Shown one piece after another: positions 17,478-26,818 of a stretch of 64,000 nt of DNA. Both the position numbers and the translations under genes were made by a program. Position 1 is the stretch's first letter. Every line of letters begins with the position of its first letter. A model generated the notes under the pieces. It made no database searches, had not been told where the DNA came from, and saw only the letters and a program-made list of their open reading frames with translations. This DNA is from Pseudocolwellia agarivorans (GTDB lineage Bacteria; Pseudomonadota; Gammaproteobacteria; Enterobacterales; Alteromonadaceae), in assembly GCF_002000085.1 (NCBI RefSeq), contig NZ_MUZU01000006.1:62001-126000 (forward strand), in the 5' to 3' direction.

Positions 17478-18485
17478 TTATTTTTCTACATTGTCATCAG
17501 TTTCAATAACAACATCTTCCTGAGAAGCCAAATCTGTAGGAGATAAAACATCTACTGGCAATTGTCGTGTTTTATTAAATAATAATCGTGTTACGTCAGG
17601 TCTTGAATAATGTCCTACAGGGTCAGCAAAAGACTTAGCAATAGTAATAGCACCTAAATCAATTTCAGCAAAGAGTAGACCCTCTTCATTTTCAGGAAGC
17701 GGTTCACATAACGGGCTACCATCAGGGCCATATATTTGTGCAAAACCTCCGCCTACGCCAATTAATTCAGCTTGCTCTTCAGTAGTAACCAGTACATCGT
17801 ACATTTCTTGAGATAGAACACCGCACGGCGCTAAAACATAACATTGCCCTTCTAATGCATATACTTGAGAAGCGGCATTATTAGCTGTTGCGCCTAAAGC
17901 ATAAGCTTGCGGGTAAGTACTAAAAGAAGGCCATGCTGCAATATGAACTTGCTCATGCATACTGAACATTGCATATTTACTTAACGGTTGTAAATGTTCC
18001 CAGCACGCGAGTTGTCCTATGCGCCCTAGTTCAGTATCAACTACATCAAAATCACTTCCGTCACCATCACCATATACGGTACGTTCCATATGCGTTGGTT
18101 TTAATTTTCTTCTACCTTTAAGTAAATTACCTTCGTTATCAAATAAGAATTGAGCAATATAAAGTGAACCATGGTCGCGTTCACTCGCACCAAAAGATAA
18201 GAAAATATTGTTATCTTTGGCAGCTTGACCAAGACGCTTAAATTGCGGGCCATCTACAACAAGGCTGTTTTCATGATATTGCTGAAAATATTGCACATTA
18301 TGTGCTGTTGGCGATAACCAAATCCACCACGGATAGCCCGGAAACCAACATTCTCCAAAGGCGACAATGTCGGCACCTTCTTGAGATGCTCTTTCAATTA
18401 AACCTATGGCTTTATCAACACAGCCATCTAAATCCATAAATACAGGTGCTGCTTGAACCACTGATGCTTTAAATTTAATACTCAT
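17478..18485 (-). CDS. Nitrilase
   Basis: A 335-residue carbon-nitrogen hydrolase of the true nitrilase branch. The catalytic triad is visible: Glu in FGECWFPGYPWW (about residue 46), Lys in RRKLKPTHMER (about 130), and Cys in GQLACWEHLQPLSKYA (about 164). LACWEHLQPL is typical of nitrile-hydrolysing enzymes rather than amidases or cyanide dihydratases. It would turn the nitrile made by the neighbouring aldoxime dehydratase into the carboxylic acid plus ammonia. It follows the TonB receptor by 88 bases and precedes oxd. Confidence 0.93.
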   Translation of the reverse strand: MSIKFKASVVQAAPVFMDLDGCVDKAIGLIERASQEGADIVAFGECWFPGYPWWIWLSPTAHNVQYFQQYHENSLVVDGPQFKRLGQAAKDNNIFLSFGASERDHGSLYIAQFLFDNEGNLLKGRRKLKPTHMERTVYGDGDGSDFDVVDTELGRIGQLACWEHLQPLSKYAMFSMHEQVHIAAWPSFSTYPQAYALGATANNAASQVYALEGQCYVLAPCGVLSQEMYDVLVTTEEQAELIGVGGGFAQIYGPDGSPLCEPLPENEEGLLFAEIDLGAITIAKSFADPVGHYSRPDVTRLLFNKTRQLPVDVLSPTDLASQEDVVIETDDNVEK

Positions 18486-18573
18486 AATAATTCTCCGAAA
18501 ATGGTTGCCTGTGTTATGCAGGCAACGCTATACAATATTTAGATATAAATGTTTGATAGATACTTAGAACAAT

Positions 18574-20976
18574 TTATTCGCTATAGAATCTAAAGGTTAA
18601 ATACCACTCTCTAGGACGAGAATATGTACCATCAATAACGCCAGCGCCTGGCTGTCTAAATCCTGAAACTATATAACGTTCATCTGTTAGGTTTTTAACA
18701 CCTAAAGAAACATCCCATCGTTCAGACTCAGGCTTAAACGTTAATGAAGCATTAACAGTACTTAAGCTGCCAGTGATCAATTCAGGAGTATTTTCAGCAT
18801 CATTTGCTTGCTTACTAGTATATGAATAATCTACGAAGTATTTCATTGTGCTGCCTGACTCTAAGTACGAAAAGTACTCAGCAGATAAGCTTGCAGATTG
18901 TTCTGGTGTGTTGTTAAACAAAAAGCCTTTTTTAATTGCAGCTGTTTCATCAAGTTCAGTGTATTGCGCATCAATAAAACCAACGGCACCAGTAAAGCTT
19001 AAGTTTTCTGTAGCTACCCAAACAAAATCCGCTTCAATACCTTCAATTTTTGATTTACCTGCGTTTTCAATAAAAGGTGTTAATCCACGCTGTACGGTAA
19101 TTTGTAAATCGTCGTAATCCGTTGAAAAAATTGCGGTATTAAATCTAAAGGTGTCATCTAACCATTGAGACTTCATACCAACTTCGTAAGTAACGGCTGT
19201 TTCCTCATTAAAAGCAGGTGCTTCTAATACTGGTACCGTTACACGCGTTGTCCAACCGCCACTTTTAAAACCTTCTGAGTACGATACATAAGTTAATACG
19301 TCGTTATTCACTCGGTATTCAAGACCTAACTTTGAGGTTACGTTAGAAAAAGTTTGATTGTTTGTTGTAGTAGGAAAATAGAGTGTTCTATCACTTGGAT
19401 CTGAATACCCCTGTGCAGGAAAACCGTTTTGACCAGCAAAGTCATTTAAATCACGTTGCCCACCAATAAAGGTTTTATCTTCATAGGTATAACGTAAACC
19501 AACTGTGGCACTTAACGCATCTGTAATTTGATAGTTTGTGTGAAAAAACAATGCATAAGCGTCGTTATCAAACTCGTTTGGGCCAAAAACTTGAACTAAA
19601 CCTTCACCAAAAACAACATGGTCGTCTAATGTGCCTTCTTCATGAAAGTAATAAACACCTGCTACCCATTCAAGGTTGGTATCAAAAGACAAACCTGTTA
19701 ATTGTAGCTCTTGCGACCACTGTTTTTGCGACATAGCAAAAGAAGTATCGTTAATCGCTAATGGAGAACCATCAACATCTGAACCAAAAAAGCTATCTAG
19801 CTCACGATAAGCAGTAATACTTTTTAAATCTAGATTATCTTCTAAGGACCAATCAACAGTCGCCGATGCCCCCCAAGAATCTAATAAAGAATAATTAGCA
19901 CCACCACCGTAACTTGTATCAATGTTGTCAGTAATAAAACGATCATCATAAGGGATACGATCGTTATTTGGATCGTCATCAGCATTGGTTGGTCCAAATG
20001 CGGGTAAGCTGCCACGATTAGTACTACAAAATGGTGCCGGAGCGCCGCTAATACAAGCGTTGTAAGCATCACCTAATGTGCCACCAGGAACCGTAAACGT
20101 ATCAATTAAAGTATTAGGGGCCGACTCTTCATTTGCATTAGTAAAATCAGCTGAAAGTAAAACACTCACATCTGAGCTAGCGTCCCAATAAAGCTTAGCC
20201 CTAACAACATCGTTGTTTTCGCCACCTTGACGACCGTTAAAATTTTCTTCTCCCGTTGATGAAAATAATCCTGTATCTGAATTAATAGCAGCAGGATGAC
20301 TTAATCGGCGATGATAACCATCACGGTTTTTAGATGAGAAAGAAATTTGAGAATATAAGTTATCGGTGAGTGGAATATCTACCGCACCACGAATATCCAT
20401 TCGGTCGAATCGACCTAAAGTTACCTCACCTGTATATTGAAATTCGTCTGCAGGTCTACGTGTTACAATGTTTAAAGCACCACCTATGGTATTTCTACCA
20501 AATAACGTCCCTTGTGGGCCTTTCAATACTTCAATATGCTCTAAATCAAGCAGATCAACAACAGAGCCAATAGCGCGAGCATAAAAAACGCCGTCAATAT
20601 ACATACCAACACCCGGCTCTAAGTTAAAGGCAAAATCTGATTGCCCTATACCTCGAATAAATGCTCCTAATACTTGTGTTGAACCACTAAAAGCAGACGT
20701 GTAATCAAGCTCAACATTTGGAATTGAATCAGCAATATCGGTTACTGTACTTATTCCCTTTGATTTAAGCGTTTCGCTATTAAAAGACTGTATTGCAATA
20801 GGTACATGCTGTAAGTTTTGTGAGCGTTTTTGTGCTGTTACCTCAATAACTTCAAGCCCTGGATTTACTTTTACAGCTTCTGGATTTTGTGTTTCTTCAG
20901 CATAAGCTGCACCAGATAAATTTAAAGCAATCGCTAGACTCGATAATTGAAAGGTTTTATTTTTTATAATATTCAT
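18574..20976 (-). CDS. TonB-dependent outer-membrane receptor, first gene of the aldoxime/nitrile operon
   Basis: An 800-residue TonB-dependent receptor. It has a signal peptide ending ALNLSGAAYAEE, a TonB-box-like VIEVTAQKRSQN, a plug domain with GVGMYIDGVFYAR and VLKGPQGTLFGRNTIGGALNI, and a 22-strand barrel ending PREWYLTFRFYSE. It is of the large Sphingomonas/Alteromonadales type used for small organic substrates rather than classic siderophores. As the first gene before nitrilase and aldoxime dehydratase on the same strand, it probably imports their substrate or a conjugate of it. The start has a GGGGGA ribosome site. Confidence 0.92.
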   Translation of the reverse strand: MNIIKNKTFQLSSLAIALNLSGAAYAEETQNPEAVKVNPGLEVIEVTAQKRSQNLQHVPIAIQSFNSETLKSKGISTVTDIADSIPNVELDYTSAFSGSTQVLGAFIRGIGQSDFAFNLEPGVGMYIDGVFYARAIGSVVDLLDLEHIEVLKGPQGTLFGRNTIGGALNIVTRRPADEFQYTGEVTLGRFDRMDIRGAVDIPLTDNLYSQISFSSKNRDGYHRRLSHPAAINSDTGLFSSTGEENFNGRQGGENNDVVRAKLYWDASSDVSVLLSADFTNANEESAPNTLIDTFTVPGGTLGDAYNACISGAPAPFCSTNRGSLPAFGPTNADDDPNNDRIPYDDRFITDNIDTSYGGGANYSLLDSWGASATVDWSLEDNLDLKSITAYRELDSFFGSDVDGSPLAINDTSFAMSQKQWSQELQLTGLSFDTNLEWVAGVYYFHEEGTLDDHVVFGEGLVQVFGPNEFDNDAYALFFHTNYQITDALSATVGLRYTYEDKTFIGGQRDLNDFAGQNGFPAQGYSDPSDRTLYFPTTTNNQTFSNVTSKLGLEYRVNNDVLTYVSYSEGFKSGGWTTRVTVPVLEAPAFNEETAVTYEVGMKSQWLDDTFRFNTAIFSTDYDDLQITVQRGLTPFIENAGKSKIEGIEADFVWVATENLSFTGAVGFIDAQYTELDETAAIKKGFLFNNTPEQSASLSAEYFSYLESGSTMKYFVDYSYTSKQANDAENTPELITGSLSTVNASLTFKPESERWDVSLGVKNLTDERYIVSGFRQPGAGVIDGTYSRPREWYLTFRFYSE

Positions 20977-21499
20977 AGTATCCCCCAGTTAAGTTTTAGT
21001 CTCTTATGAAACTAACTTAATTAAAACTTATACAACTAGGTACTATTTAACCATGCACAAATAGGCACTTTATCTTGCATAAAAGTGCACTTTAATATAT
21101 TTACCATAAATTACAGCGCACTAAAGAGCTCTCACGAGAGAATTCTTTAATACATAAAAAATATATAACTAACAACTCAAGTCTTGTTATGGGAATTGGA
21201 ATAAGTTCAGCAATTTATCGATATATTATTAACTCTATCATTGTGGTCGATTTTTATAAGCCTGTTTTATTGCATTAACTAGCTATGTATTTTTATCTAT
21301 ATTTACTTCGTAAAATATTTTAGAACGCTTTAACCTTTGTGGTATATTTTTACAATAGCTAGTTTTCTCTTTATGTAAGGCTTTCTTTTGGGTATGTTGT
21401 TATTTTGCTCGATAAAACAGTAATGTAGAAGAAATGCCAAACTAGCGTCGCCTCAAAGGTTCGTTAAGCGCAATTTAGAGATAATAGGTCATTAAATAT
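20977..21499. other. Intergenic region with a possible operator upstream of the TonB-nitrilase-oxd operon
   Basis: No gene is seen in these 523 bases. About 90-110 bases upstream of the TonB receptor start there is an inverted repeat, GCACTTTAT (21065-21073) and ATAAAAGTGC (21079-21088), within a wider run of TGCAC-type half sites. This could bind the AraC regulator, but the match is to no known site. The rest is AT-rich and featureless to me. Confidence 0.35.
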
Positions 21500-21991
21500 A
21501 TGATTGAATATACAATAAACATGTGGGAACTTGCTGCTGAAGGAGATAAGCAAGGGGTGCTATATTTTGTAGTAATTTATGCATTAGTTGTTTGCTTATA
21601 TTCTCTTATTCGGCAAGTGTTAATAAAACAATGGCCAGTTACAAAAGGAGTTTTGCAAAATGCTTCAGTCAAAAAATCGGGAGACGCAGAGTTAATTGTA
21701 TCCGAGCAAAATTATAAAGTTGATTCATTATATACATATCAGGTGTGTGAAAAGGAATACCAAGGAACAAGAGTATCACCTTGGATAATAGTAGCCTCCC
21801 ACAATGCTAAATCATTGCTTACAAAACAATTAAGTTATATTCAAAAAAATGAAGATGGCACGGTCAATGTATTTTATAACCCTAAAAAACCGAAAAAGAG
21901 TTACTTAGTAAAACCAGGTCTTTTCGGTATGGTTGTTACTTTAGCTCTGGCGGTTCTTCCTTTATTTTTATATTTACATGAATACTTATAA
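21500..21991 (+). CDS. DUF3592 membrane protein
   Basis: A 163-residue protein with an N-terminal membrane helix (VLYFVVIYALVVCLYSLI, about residues 20-37), a soluble middle with SLYTYQVCEKEYQGTRVSPW and DGTVNVFYNPKKPKKSYL, and a C-terminal helix (GMVVTLALAVLPLFLYL). The layout and the V-x-V-x-Y-N-P-x-x-P segment are typical of DUF3592. Function unknown. It is alone, convergent with cobO. Confidence 0.72.
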   Translation: MIEYTINMWELAAEGDKQGVLYFVVIYALVVCLYSLIRQVLIKQWPVTKGVLQNASVKKSGDAELIVSEQNYKVDSLYTYQVCEKEYQGTRVSPWIIVASHNAKSLLTKQLSYIQKNEDGTVNVFYNPKKPKKSYLVKPGLFGMVVTLALAVLPLFLYLHEYL

Positions 21992-22008
21992 ATCACATAA
22001 AAAGCAAG

Positions 22009-22626
22009 TTACCAATCTAACCCTTTTTGCGCTTTAACACCGGCTTTAAAGGCATGTTTTATTGGTTGAACTTCCGATACGGTATCGGCTAATTCAAGTA
22101 AGCGTCGATGACAAGCTCTACCCGTAATTAATACATGTTGCATTTTGGGGCGATTATTTAATGTTTCAATAATGTCATCTAAATCTATGTATCCGTACTT
22201 CACCATGTAAGTCATTTCATCAAGCAGCACCATGTCTATATTTGGGTTACTTAGCATTGCTTTACTCTTTTCCCAGGCAACTTTAGCGGCAGCTATATCC
22301 GTCTCTTTACTTTGAGTTTCCCAAGTAAAGCCGGTTCCCATAACGTGGTGTTCTACAGGAAATTGTTTAAGAATGTTCATTTCGCCACATTCCCACTTTG
22401 ATCCTTTAATAAACTGTACAACACCTGCTTTCAATCCATGGCCAACTGCACGTAAAACGGTACCGAAACCCGAAGTACTTTTGCCTTTACCATTACCGGT
22501 AATAACCACTAAAACGCCGCGTTCTTCGGTAGCTTTTGCTACACGCTCATCTACATTGGCTTTGATTTTTTGTTGGCGAGCTTTATGTTTTTCTTCATCG
22601 GTTAAGGTATTACGTGGTTCTGTCAT
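22009..22626 (-). CDS. cobO: Cob(I)yrinic acid a,c-diamide adenosyltransferase
   Basis: A 205-residue CobO/BtuR/CobA-type ATP:corrinoid adenosyltransferase. The P-loop ITGNGKGKSTSGFGTVLRA is near residue 43. VVQFIKGSKWECGE, LLDEMTYMVKYGYID and VLITGRACHRRLLELADTVSEV follow, all family marks. It attaches the 5'-deoxyadenosyl group to reduced corrinoids in the cytoplasm. It is the last gene of the minus-strand run from the B12 riboswitch at 25700-26020, after a Sel1-type gene. Confidence 0.95.
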   Translation of the reverse strand: MTEPRNTLTDEEKHKARQQKIKANVDERVAKATEERGVLVVITGNGKGKSTSGFGTVLRAVGHGLKAGVVQFIKGSKWECGEMNILKQFPVEHHVMGTGFTWETQSKETDIAAAKVAWEKSKAMLSNPNIDMVLLDEMTYMVKYGYIDLDDIIETLNNRPKMQHVLITGRACHRRLLELADTVSEVQPIKHAFKAGVKAQKGLDW

Positions 22627-22644
22627 AATTGTCTTCTTTCTAAT

Positions 22645-23529
22645 TTAATGGCTAAGCTCAAAGTCTAGTTTTCTTACTTTGATGTTTACGCCTGATTTTG
22701 TGAGTTCTTGGTAAAAATCAACAAGATTACACTCTTCAACTTTCTTACATACAATACCGTATTTTAAAATAGCGGTTTTACTACTTTGTAAAGAAGCCAG
22801 CTTTAACCAATGTAGTGCCTTGTTAAAATCTTTATTAACAAACTGCCCATTAATATACATTTGAGCTAAATTAACTTGCCCTTTTGCGTAACCTAATTCT
22901 GCTGATTGTTGAAAAAATTTAAAGGCACTTTCTAGCCTTGTTTCATTAAAACGATCATTTAAAAAAGCTTCACCTTTACTATTTTCTTTTTTACCGTAGG
23001 TTAATTGATTTGAACGATAATGTTCTTCTGATGGGCTAACGACATTGCCATATAGCTTATTTCGAACTGGCCTATTAGCTAAATATATTGCGCCACTTTC
23101 AAACATATTTTTAATTTTATTGTGGGGCATATCGTAGCGCTTAGTTTCAAAGTAGTCTTTAAAGCTTAGCTGCCCATAATAAATAGCATTAATAACGGCA
23201 TGTTTACGTTGATAGTAAAAACCGCCATACATAAGCGTAACAATGTCGCCTGTTATATCAACGACCTTAGCAATTCTGTACTTTTCATGAGGTCTTAAAT
23301 CTTTGGTGAGTAACCTAAAATCCATAAAGTAAATATCGTTAATTTTAGGTGTTTCGATAATGGCTGAAGAGTTATCTTTTTCATGCTTGTAGTCCATATA
23401 CTCTGTAAAACTGAAATACGAAGCAATAAGAGTAAAAAACACAGCTAACACTTTTAGGGGGATTTTCATTTGACGAAAACCTATGGGGCTTGCTGCCATA
23501 GTAATTTTTATTCCTGTATTTGCTGTCAC
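22645..23529 (-). CDS. Membrane-anchored Sel1-repeat protein inside the cobalamin operon
   Basis: A 294-residue protein with one N-terminal membrane helix (LKVLAVFFTLIASYFSF). A middle domain that I do not recognise contains YRIAKVVDITGDIVTLMYGGFYY. Two Sel1/TPR-like repeats follow near residues 205-265 (AFKFFQQSAELGYAKGQVNLA, ALHWLKLASLQSSKTAILKYG). The GTG at 23529 has GGGAAG just upstream; an internal ATG at 23469 is an alternative. It lies between cobB and cobO (18 and 50 base gaps) although nothing in it suggests corrinoid chemistry. It may be a passenger gene or an envelope partner. Confidence 0.75.
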   Translation of the reverse strand: MTANTGIKITMAASPIGFRQMKIPLKVLAVFFTLIASYFSFTEYMDYKHEKDNSSAIIETPKINDIYFMDFRLLTKDLRPHEKYRIAKVVDITGDIVTLMYGGFYYQRKHAVINAIYYGQLSFKDYFETKRYDMPHNKIKNMFESGAIYLANRPVRNKLYGNVVSPSEEHYRSNQLTYGKKENSKGEAFLNDRFNETRLESAFKFFQQSAELGYAKGQVNLAQMYINGQFVNKDFNKALHWLKLASLQSSKTAILKYGIVCKKVEECNLVDFYQELTKSGVNIKVRKLDFELSH

Positions 23530-23579
23530 CTAACTTCCCTTTAAGTCTATTTTAATTTCACCATACTACCCTGCAGCCA

Positions 23580-24941
23580 TTATTTAGTAAAAAGTTTTAC
23601 CGTTAATTCTGGATTACTTTGAAAATACCAATGCATGTACGACGCAATAATATTACCGTGCTGATAAACAAACTCCCCTAAGCGTTCACTTGGGTGATGC
23701 TTAGTTTGACTAATATGTTCTAACGAGATGTCAGCACTTGAGTAATGAAAACTGTGGCCGCGCATTACATTATTATCTAACGTTTCAGTTCCTTTTAAAG
23801 GTAATTCAACCCACTGAGAACCAATAGCCGCTAGCTTTTTTTGCATAACGGCATTACCCGGTAACAAGCCAACCATTGAAAACTTTTTATCTTGTAAGTC
23901 AGTTAGCTGCTCAAGTAAATACAACATACCACCACATTCTGCAATCAGTGGTTTATTGGTTTTAGCAAAAGATCGTACGCTCGATATAAAGCTTGTATTT
24001 TGAACAAGTTGCTCAGCATATAATTCTGGGTAACCACCGGGAATATATAACACATCACCTGCTGGTAGCTCTGCATCTGTAAGCGCTGAACAATAAACCA
24101 GCTCAGCGCCTGTTTCTTGTAAAAAAGCGATATTAGCCGCATAAATAAAACTAAAAGCTTTGTCTTTTACAATAATAATACGAGTGCCTTTTAAAACACC
24201 TTCATGTTGATACTCGTGTTCAACCTCTTCACAAGGAAAAAACTCGACACTGGCAGGAAGTTCAGCTAAACCTGTAGCGGCAATATGAGACGCTGCTTGA
24301 TCAAGTTGTACATCAATATCAGCCAACTCTTGTGCTTGTACTAAACCTAAATGACGTTGAGGTAACGTAATAGTGGCATCTTTAGGCATTCGACCGTAAA
24401 AGCGTAAATCGTCAGGCAAGCAATTTTGTAATATTTCGGTATGTCTAGGCGTGTTAACTCTATTCGCTATAACACCTGAAAATGGCAAATTAGGACGGTA
24501 GTTAGCTAATCCAAAAGCAACCGCTGCAAAGGTTTGCGCCATGGCAGAAGCGTCGATAATACCTAATACTGGAATATTAAAATACTCAGCTAAATCAGCA
24601 CTGCTTGGCGTACCATCAAAAAGCCCCATAACCCCTTCAATCAAAATGAGATCTGACTCAAGCGCAGCTTTATATAACAACTGTTTACAGCCTTGTTCAC
24701 CCACTAACCACAAATCTAATTGATACACTAATTCGCCGCTGGCTTGGCGTAAAATCATAGGATCAATAAAATCAGGTCCTACTTTAAATACGGTAACCTT
24801 TTTACCTTGATTACGATGATACCTAGCGATAGCAGCAGTAATCGTTGTTTTTCCGGTGCCTGATGAAGGAGCAGCAACAATTAATGCTGGGCACATAGTG
24901 CCTGTGCCCTTTACGTTATCAGGAGTATTTTCAAATGCCAA
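23580..24941 (-). CDS. cobB: Cobyrinic acid a,c-diamide synthase (CobB/CbiA)
   Basis: This protein of up to 453 residues has the N-terminal dethiobiotin-synthetase-like ATPase domain (APSSGTGKTTITAAIARY, KVGPDFIDPM, LILIEGVMGLFDG). Its C-terminal class I glutamine amidotransferase domain has YIPGGYPELYAEQL and the cysteine segment IAECGGMLYLLE. It amidates the a and c side chains of (hydrogeno)cobyrinate. The frame opens at a TTG (24941) with an AAGG site. An in-frame ATG at 24896, giving MCPALIVAAPSSG, matches the family start better and could be the true one. No early corrin-ring genes are in the window, so it may serve salvage. Confidence 0.93.
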   Translation of the reverse strand: MAFENTPDNVKGTGTMCPALIVAAPSSGTGKTTITAAIARYHRNQGKKVTVFKVGPDFIDPMILRQASGELVYQLDLWLVGEQGCKQLLYKAALESDLILIEGVMGLFDGTPSSADLAEYFNIPVLGIIDASAMAQTFAAVAFGLANYRPNLPFSGVIANRVNTPRHTEILQNCLPDDLRFYGRMPKDATITLPQRHLGLVQAQELADIDVQLDQAASHIAATGLAELPASVEFFPCEEVEHEYQHEGVLKGTRIIIVKDKAFSFIYAANIAFLQETGAELVYCSALTDAELPAGDVLYIPGGYPELYAEQLVQNTSFISSVRSFAKTNKPLIAECGGMLYLLEQLTDLQDKKFSMVGLLPGNAVMQKKLAAIGSQWVELPLKGTETLDNNVMRGHSFHYSSADISLEHISQTKHHPSERLGEFVYQHGNIIASYMHWYFQSNPELTVKLFTK

Positions 24942-24981
24942 AGTAAACGCCTTTTATTAATAAGTTGATGTAAGCAACAAT

Positions 24982-25578
24982 TTATGATGAAAGTTGAGCT
25001 GTTGTTTTTTCAGTGAAAAAACGATTGATACACCAATGCATTACTATTCCTGTAGCAACATAAAACACAGGATTAGAAACTGATTTAAAAAAGTATTTAT
25101 TTACTCGTGTTGCATATTCAGCCCACGATAAATCAGGAAATTTCCCCGAGAAGGCATAATAACTACCATTAGAGATGAAAAAGGCAATAGAGCTAGCAAT
25201 AATTAACGCTACACTCACTTTAACAATATTGGTTATCATATTTTGTTGTGACCAATCAGGACGCACGTAATAACCCGCTGCAAACATAGCAGCATAACTA
25301 AAAGCTAAAGCAGGATAAGACGCGGTTAAACAATCACCAAATTGCCCTCGATAAAACGACGATGCTAAATCAATCGTGATAGACAAAATATAAAAAAACC
25401 AAAAGTCTTTCACTTTACGCAAGTACATACCTGCTAAAAAGAACACAGCTGTTGAAGCACTTGGCAGGCTATTGAAAGTAGAAAAATGATTACCGCGTGT
25501 AGCGATCATTAACAAAGTTAATAAGCCACATATGCTTAAGAACAAAGAAAGAGGTGATTTTACTTCAGTTAATTTCAT
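24982..25578 (-). CDS. BtuN-like membrane protein, first gene after a B12 riboswitch
   Basis: A 198-residue integral membrane protein with about five or six hydrophobic segments (LFLSICGLLTLLMIAT, STAVFFLAGMYL, FFYILSITIDLASSF, FSYAAMFAAGYYV, VALIIASSIAFFIS, FYVATGIVMHWCI). It is the first gene downstream of the cobalamin riboswitch at 25700-26020, which makes corrinoid or cobalt transport likely. Size and position fit the predicted family called BtuN, an optional membrane component in B12 uptake loci. I assign that name from memory and context, not by alignment. An S-component-like cobalt importer is the alternative. Confidence 0.6.
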   Translation of the reverse strand: MKLTEVKSPLSLFLSICGLLTLLMIATRGNHFSTFNSLPSASTAVFFLAGMYLRKVKDFWFFYILSITIDLASSFYRGQFGDCLTASYPALAFSYAAMFAAGYYVRPDWSQQNMITNIVKVSVALIIASSIAFFISNGSYYAFSGKFPDLSWAEYATRVNKYFFKSVSNPVFYVATGIVMHWCINRFFTEKTTAQLSS

Positions 25579-25699
25579 AACAATCCCGTTAAATAGTTAA
25601 CGGTGGAGAAATCAAAGTTAGTAAAAAATGAAAACTATAAATAAGAACGTTATAGGCTAATACAAATTTACTAGTCTCTGAAAAGCCGCCCACCGCAGT

Positions 25700-26020
25700 T
25701 GTCGAGTATAAATTAGGCCGGTCTCCGGACTCCTGTTCATCGCTTTGCAATACCTTCCCATGCTTTCATTGAATGAAGAATACCAAACGCATTAATGAAT
25801 TGAACTATTTTATATGAAGAATAAATGGTCAAATACAAGGCATTTATTTTAATAACTAGTTGTTCTAATTATTAAATAAATAACGATGTAATTGGCCATT
25901 TAAACAAGTATAAATGATCAATTGGTTGTTGCGATTGGTATAAACACAGTGGTTTTTATTGCTGCTCACAGTTACCGTTGCGGGGGCAGTACTGGTATTT
26001 CACCAGTTTCACGTTTCATC
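25700..26020 (-). promoter_or_regulatory. Cobalamin riboswitch with an unusually long internal insertion
   Basis: On the minus strand the 5' part reads CTGGTGAAATACCAG, then CTGCCCCCGCAAC (the conserved core strand), then CCACTG. The 3' part has GCATGGGAAGG, GATGAACAGG and the B12 box AGTCCGGAGACCGGCC (about 25715-25731). These are all conserved blocks of the AdoCbl riboswitch. Roughly 190 AT-rich bases separate CCACTG from GGGAAGG, far longer than in the copy at 34415-34568. It precedes the BtuN-like, cobB, Sel1 and cobO genes and should repress them when cobalamin is plentiful. Confidence 0.92.
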
Positions 26021-26201
26021 TCTATTAATACTTATTCATTAAATTATAAGCATTAATGTTGACACCTAAATCTGACTGAAATAGTACCTGAAGCAGGTAA
26101 GTTATACAATGTGATTAAATGATACTGACTATTAATATTGTGCATTGAACACTGTTGCTGATTTAGTTATGCTGCGCTGCAATTATCAAAAGTACGGTTC
26201 T

Positions 26202-26789
26202 ATGATTACAACTTTATATTTAGCTCGCCATGGCGAAACTCAGTGGAATAAAATACAACGTTTTCAAGGACAGCTTGATAGCAACTTAACCGAGTTAGGT
26301 AAAATCCAATCAGAGCAAATAGCTCAAAACGTGCTTAAGCATAATATCGACGTTATTTTCTCTTCAAATTTAGGACGTGCCGTAAACAGCGCTCAAATAT
26401 GTAAACAAACGCTTGGCGTAAACACCCAAGTAAAGTCTAGCCTTACCGAAAGACATTTAGGCTATTGGCAAGGTAAGCAAATAACAACCTTATCGAAAGA
26501 TCCTAGCTATGTTGAGCTATTGCATAAATTTACCGAGCTAACACCTCAAGGTGGAGAAAGCGCTGTAACTTGTGGTGAACGTATTTACAAAGCACTTGAA
26601 GAAATTGCGATAGCCTATAAAACAGCTAATATTTTAGTGATTTTTCATGGTGAGGCTCTGCGTTGTTTTTATGGCTATATTGGTAATAATTCGAATATGA
26701 ATGCCTACGGCTTATTTAAAAATGGCTCTATTAACAAGCTAACTTATGAACATAACACCTCGAGTTTTCATTTAACGCCATCGACATAA
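26202..26789 (+). CDS. cobC: Histidine phosphatase, probable alpha-ribazole phosphatase
   Basis: A 195-residue phosphoglycerate-mutase-fold phosphatase. The catalytic motif LARHGETQWNK lies at the start. SSNLGRAVNSAQICKQ, the ERHLGYWQGKQ glutamate region, GGESAVTCGERIY and the second histidine in VIFHGEALRC follow. In cobalamin loci this family removes phosphate from alpha-ribazole phosphate or adenosylcobalamin phosphate. I choose the ATG at 26202 because MITTLYLARHGE is the family start. The same frame reaches back to a TTG at 26145, which adds residues without support. It heads the plus-strand run with cbiB and cobD. Confidence 0.85.
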   Translation: MITTLYLARHGETQWNKIQRFQGQLDSNLTELGKIQSEQIAQNVLKHNIDVIFSSNLGRAVNSAQICKQTLGVNTQVKSSLTERHLGYWQGKQITTLSKDPSYVELLHKFTELTPQGGESAVTCGERIYKALEEIAIAYKTANILVIFHGEALRCFYGYIGNNSNMNAYGLFKNGSINKLTYEHNTSSFHLTPST

Positions 26790-26818
26790 ACTAAATAGAT
26801 CTATAAAAAGGAAAGAAA

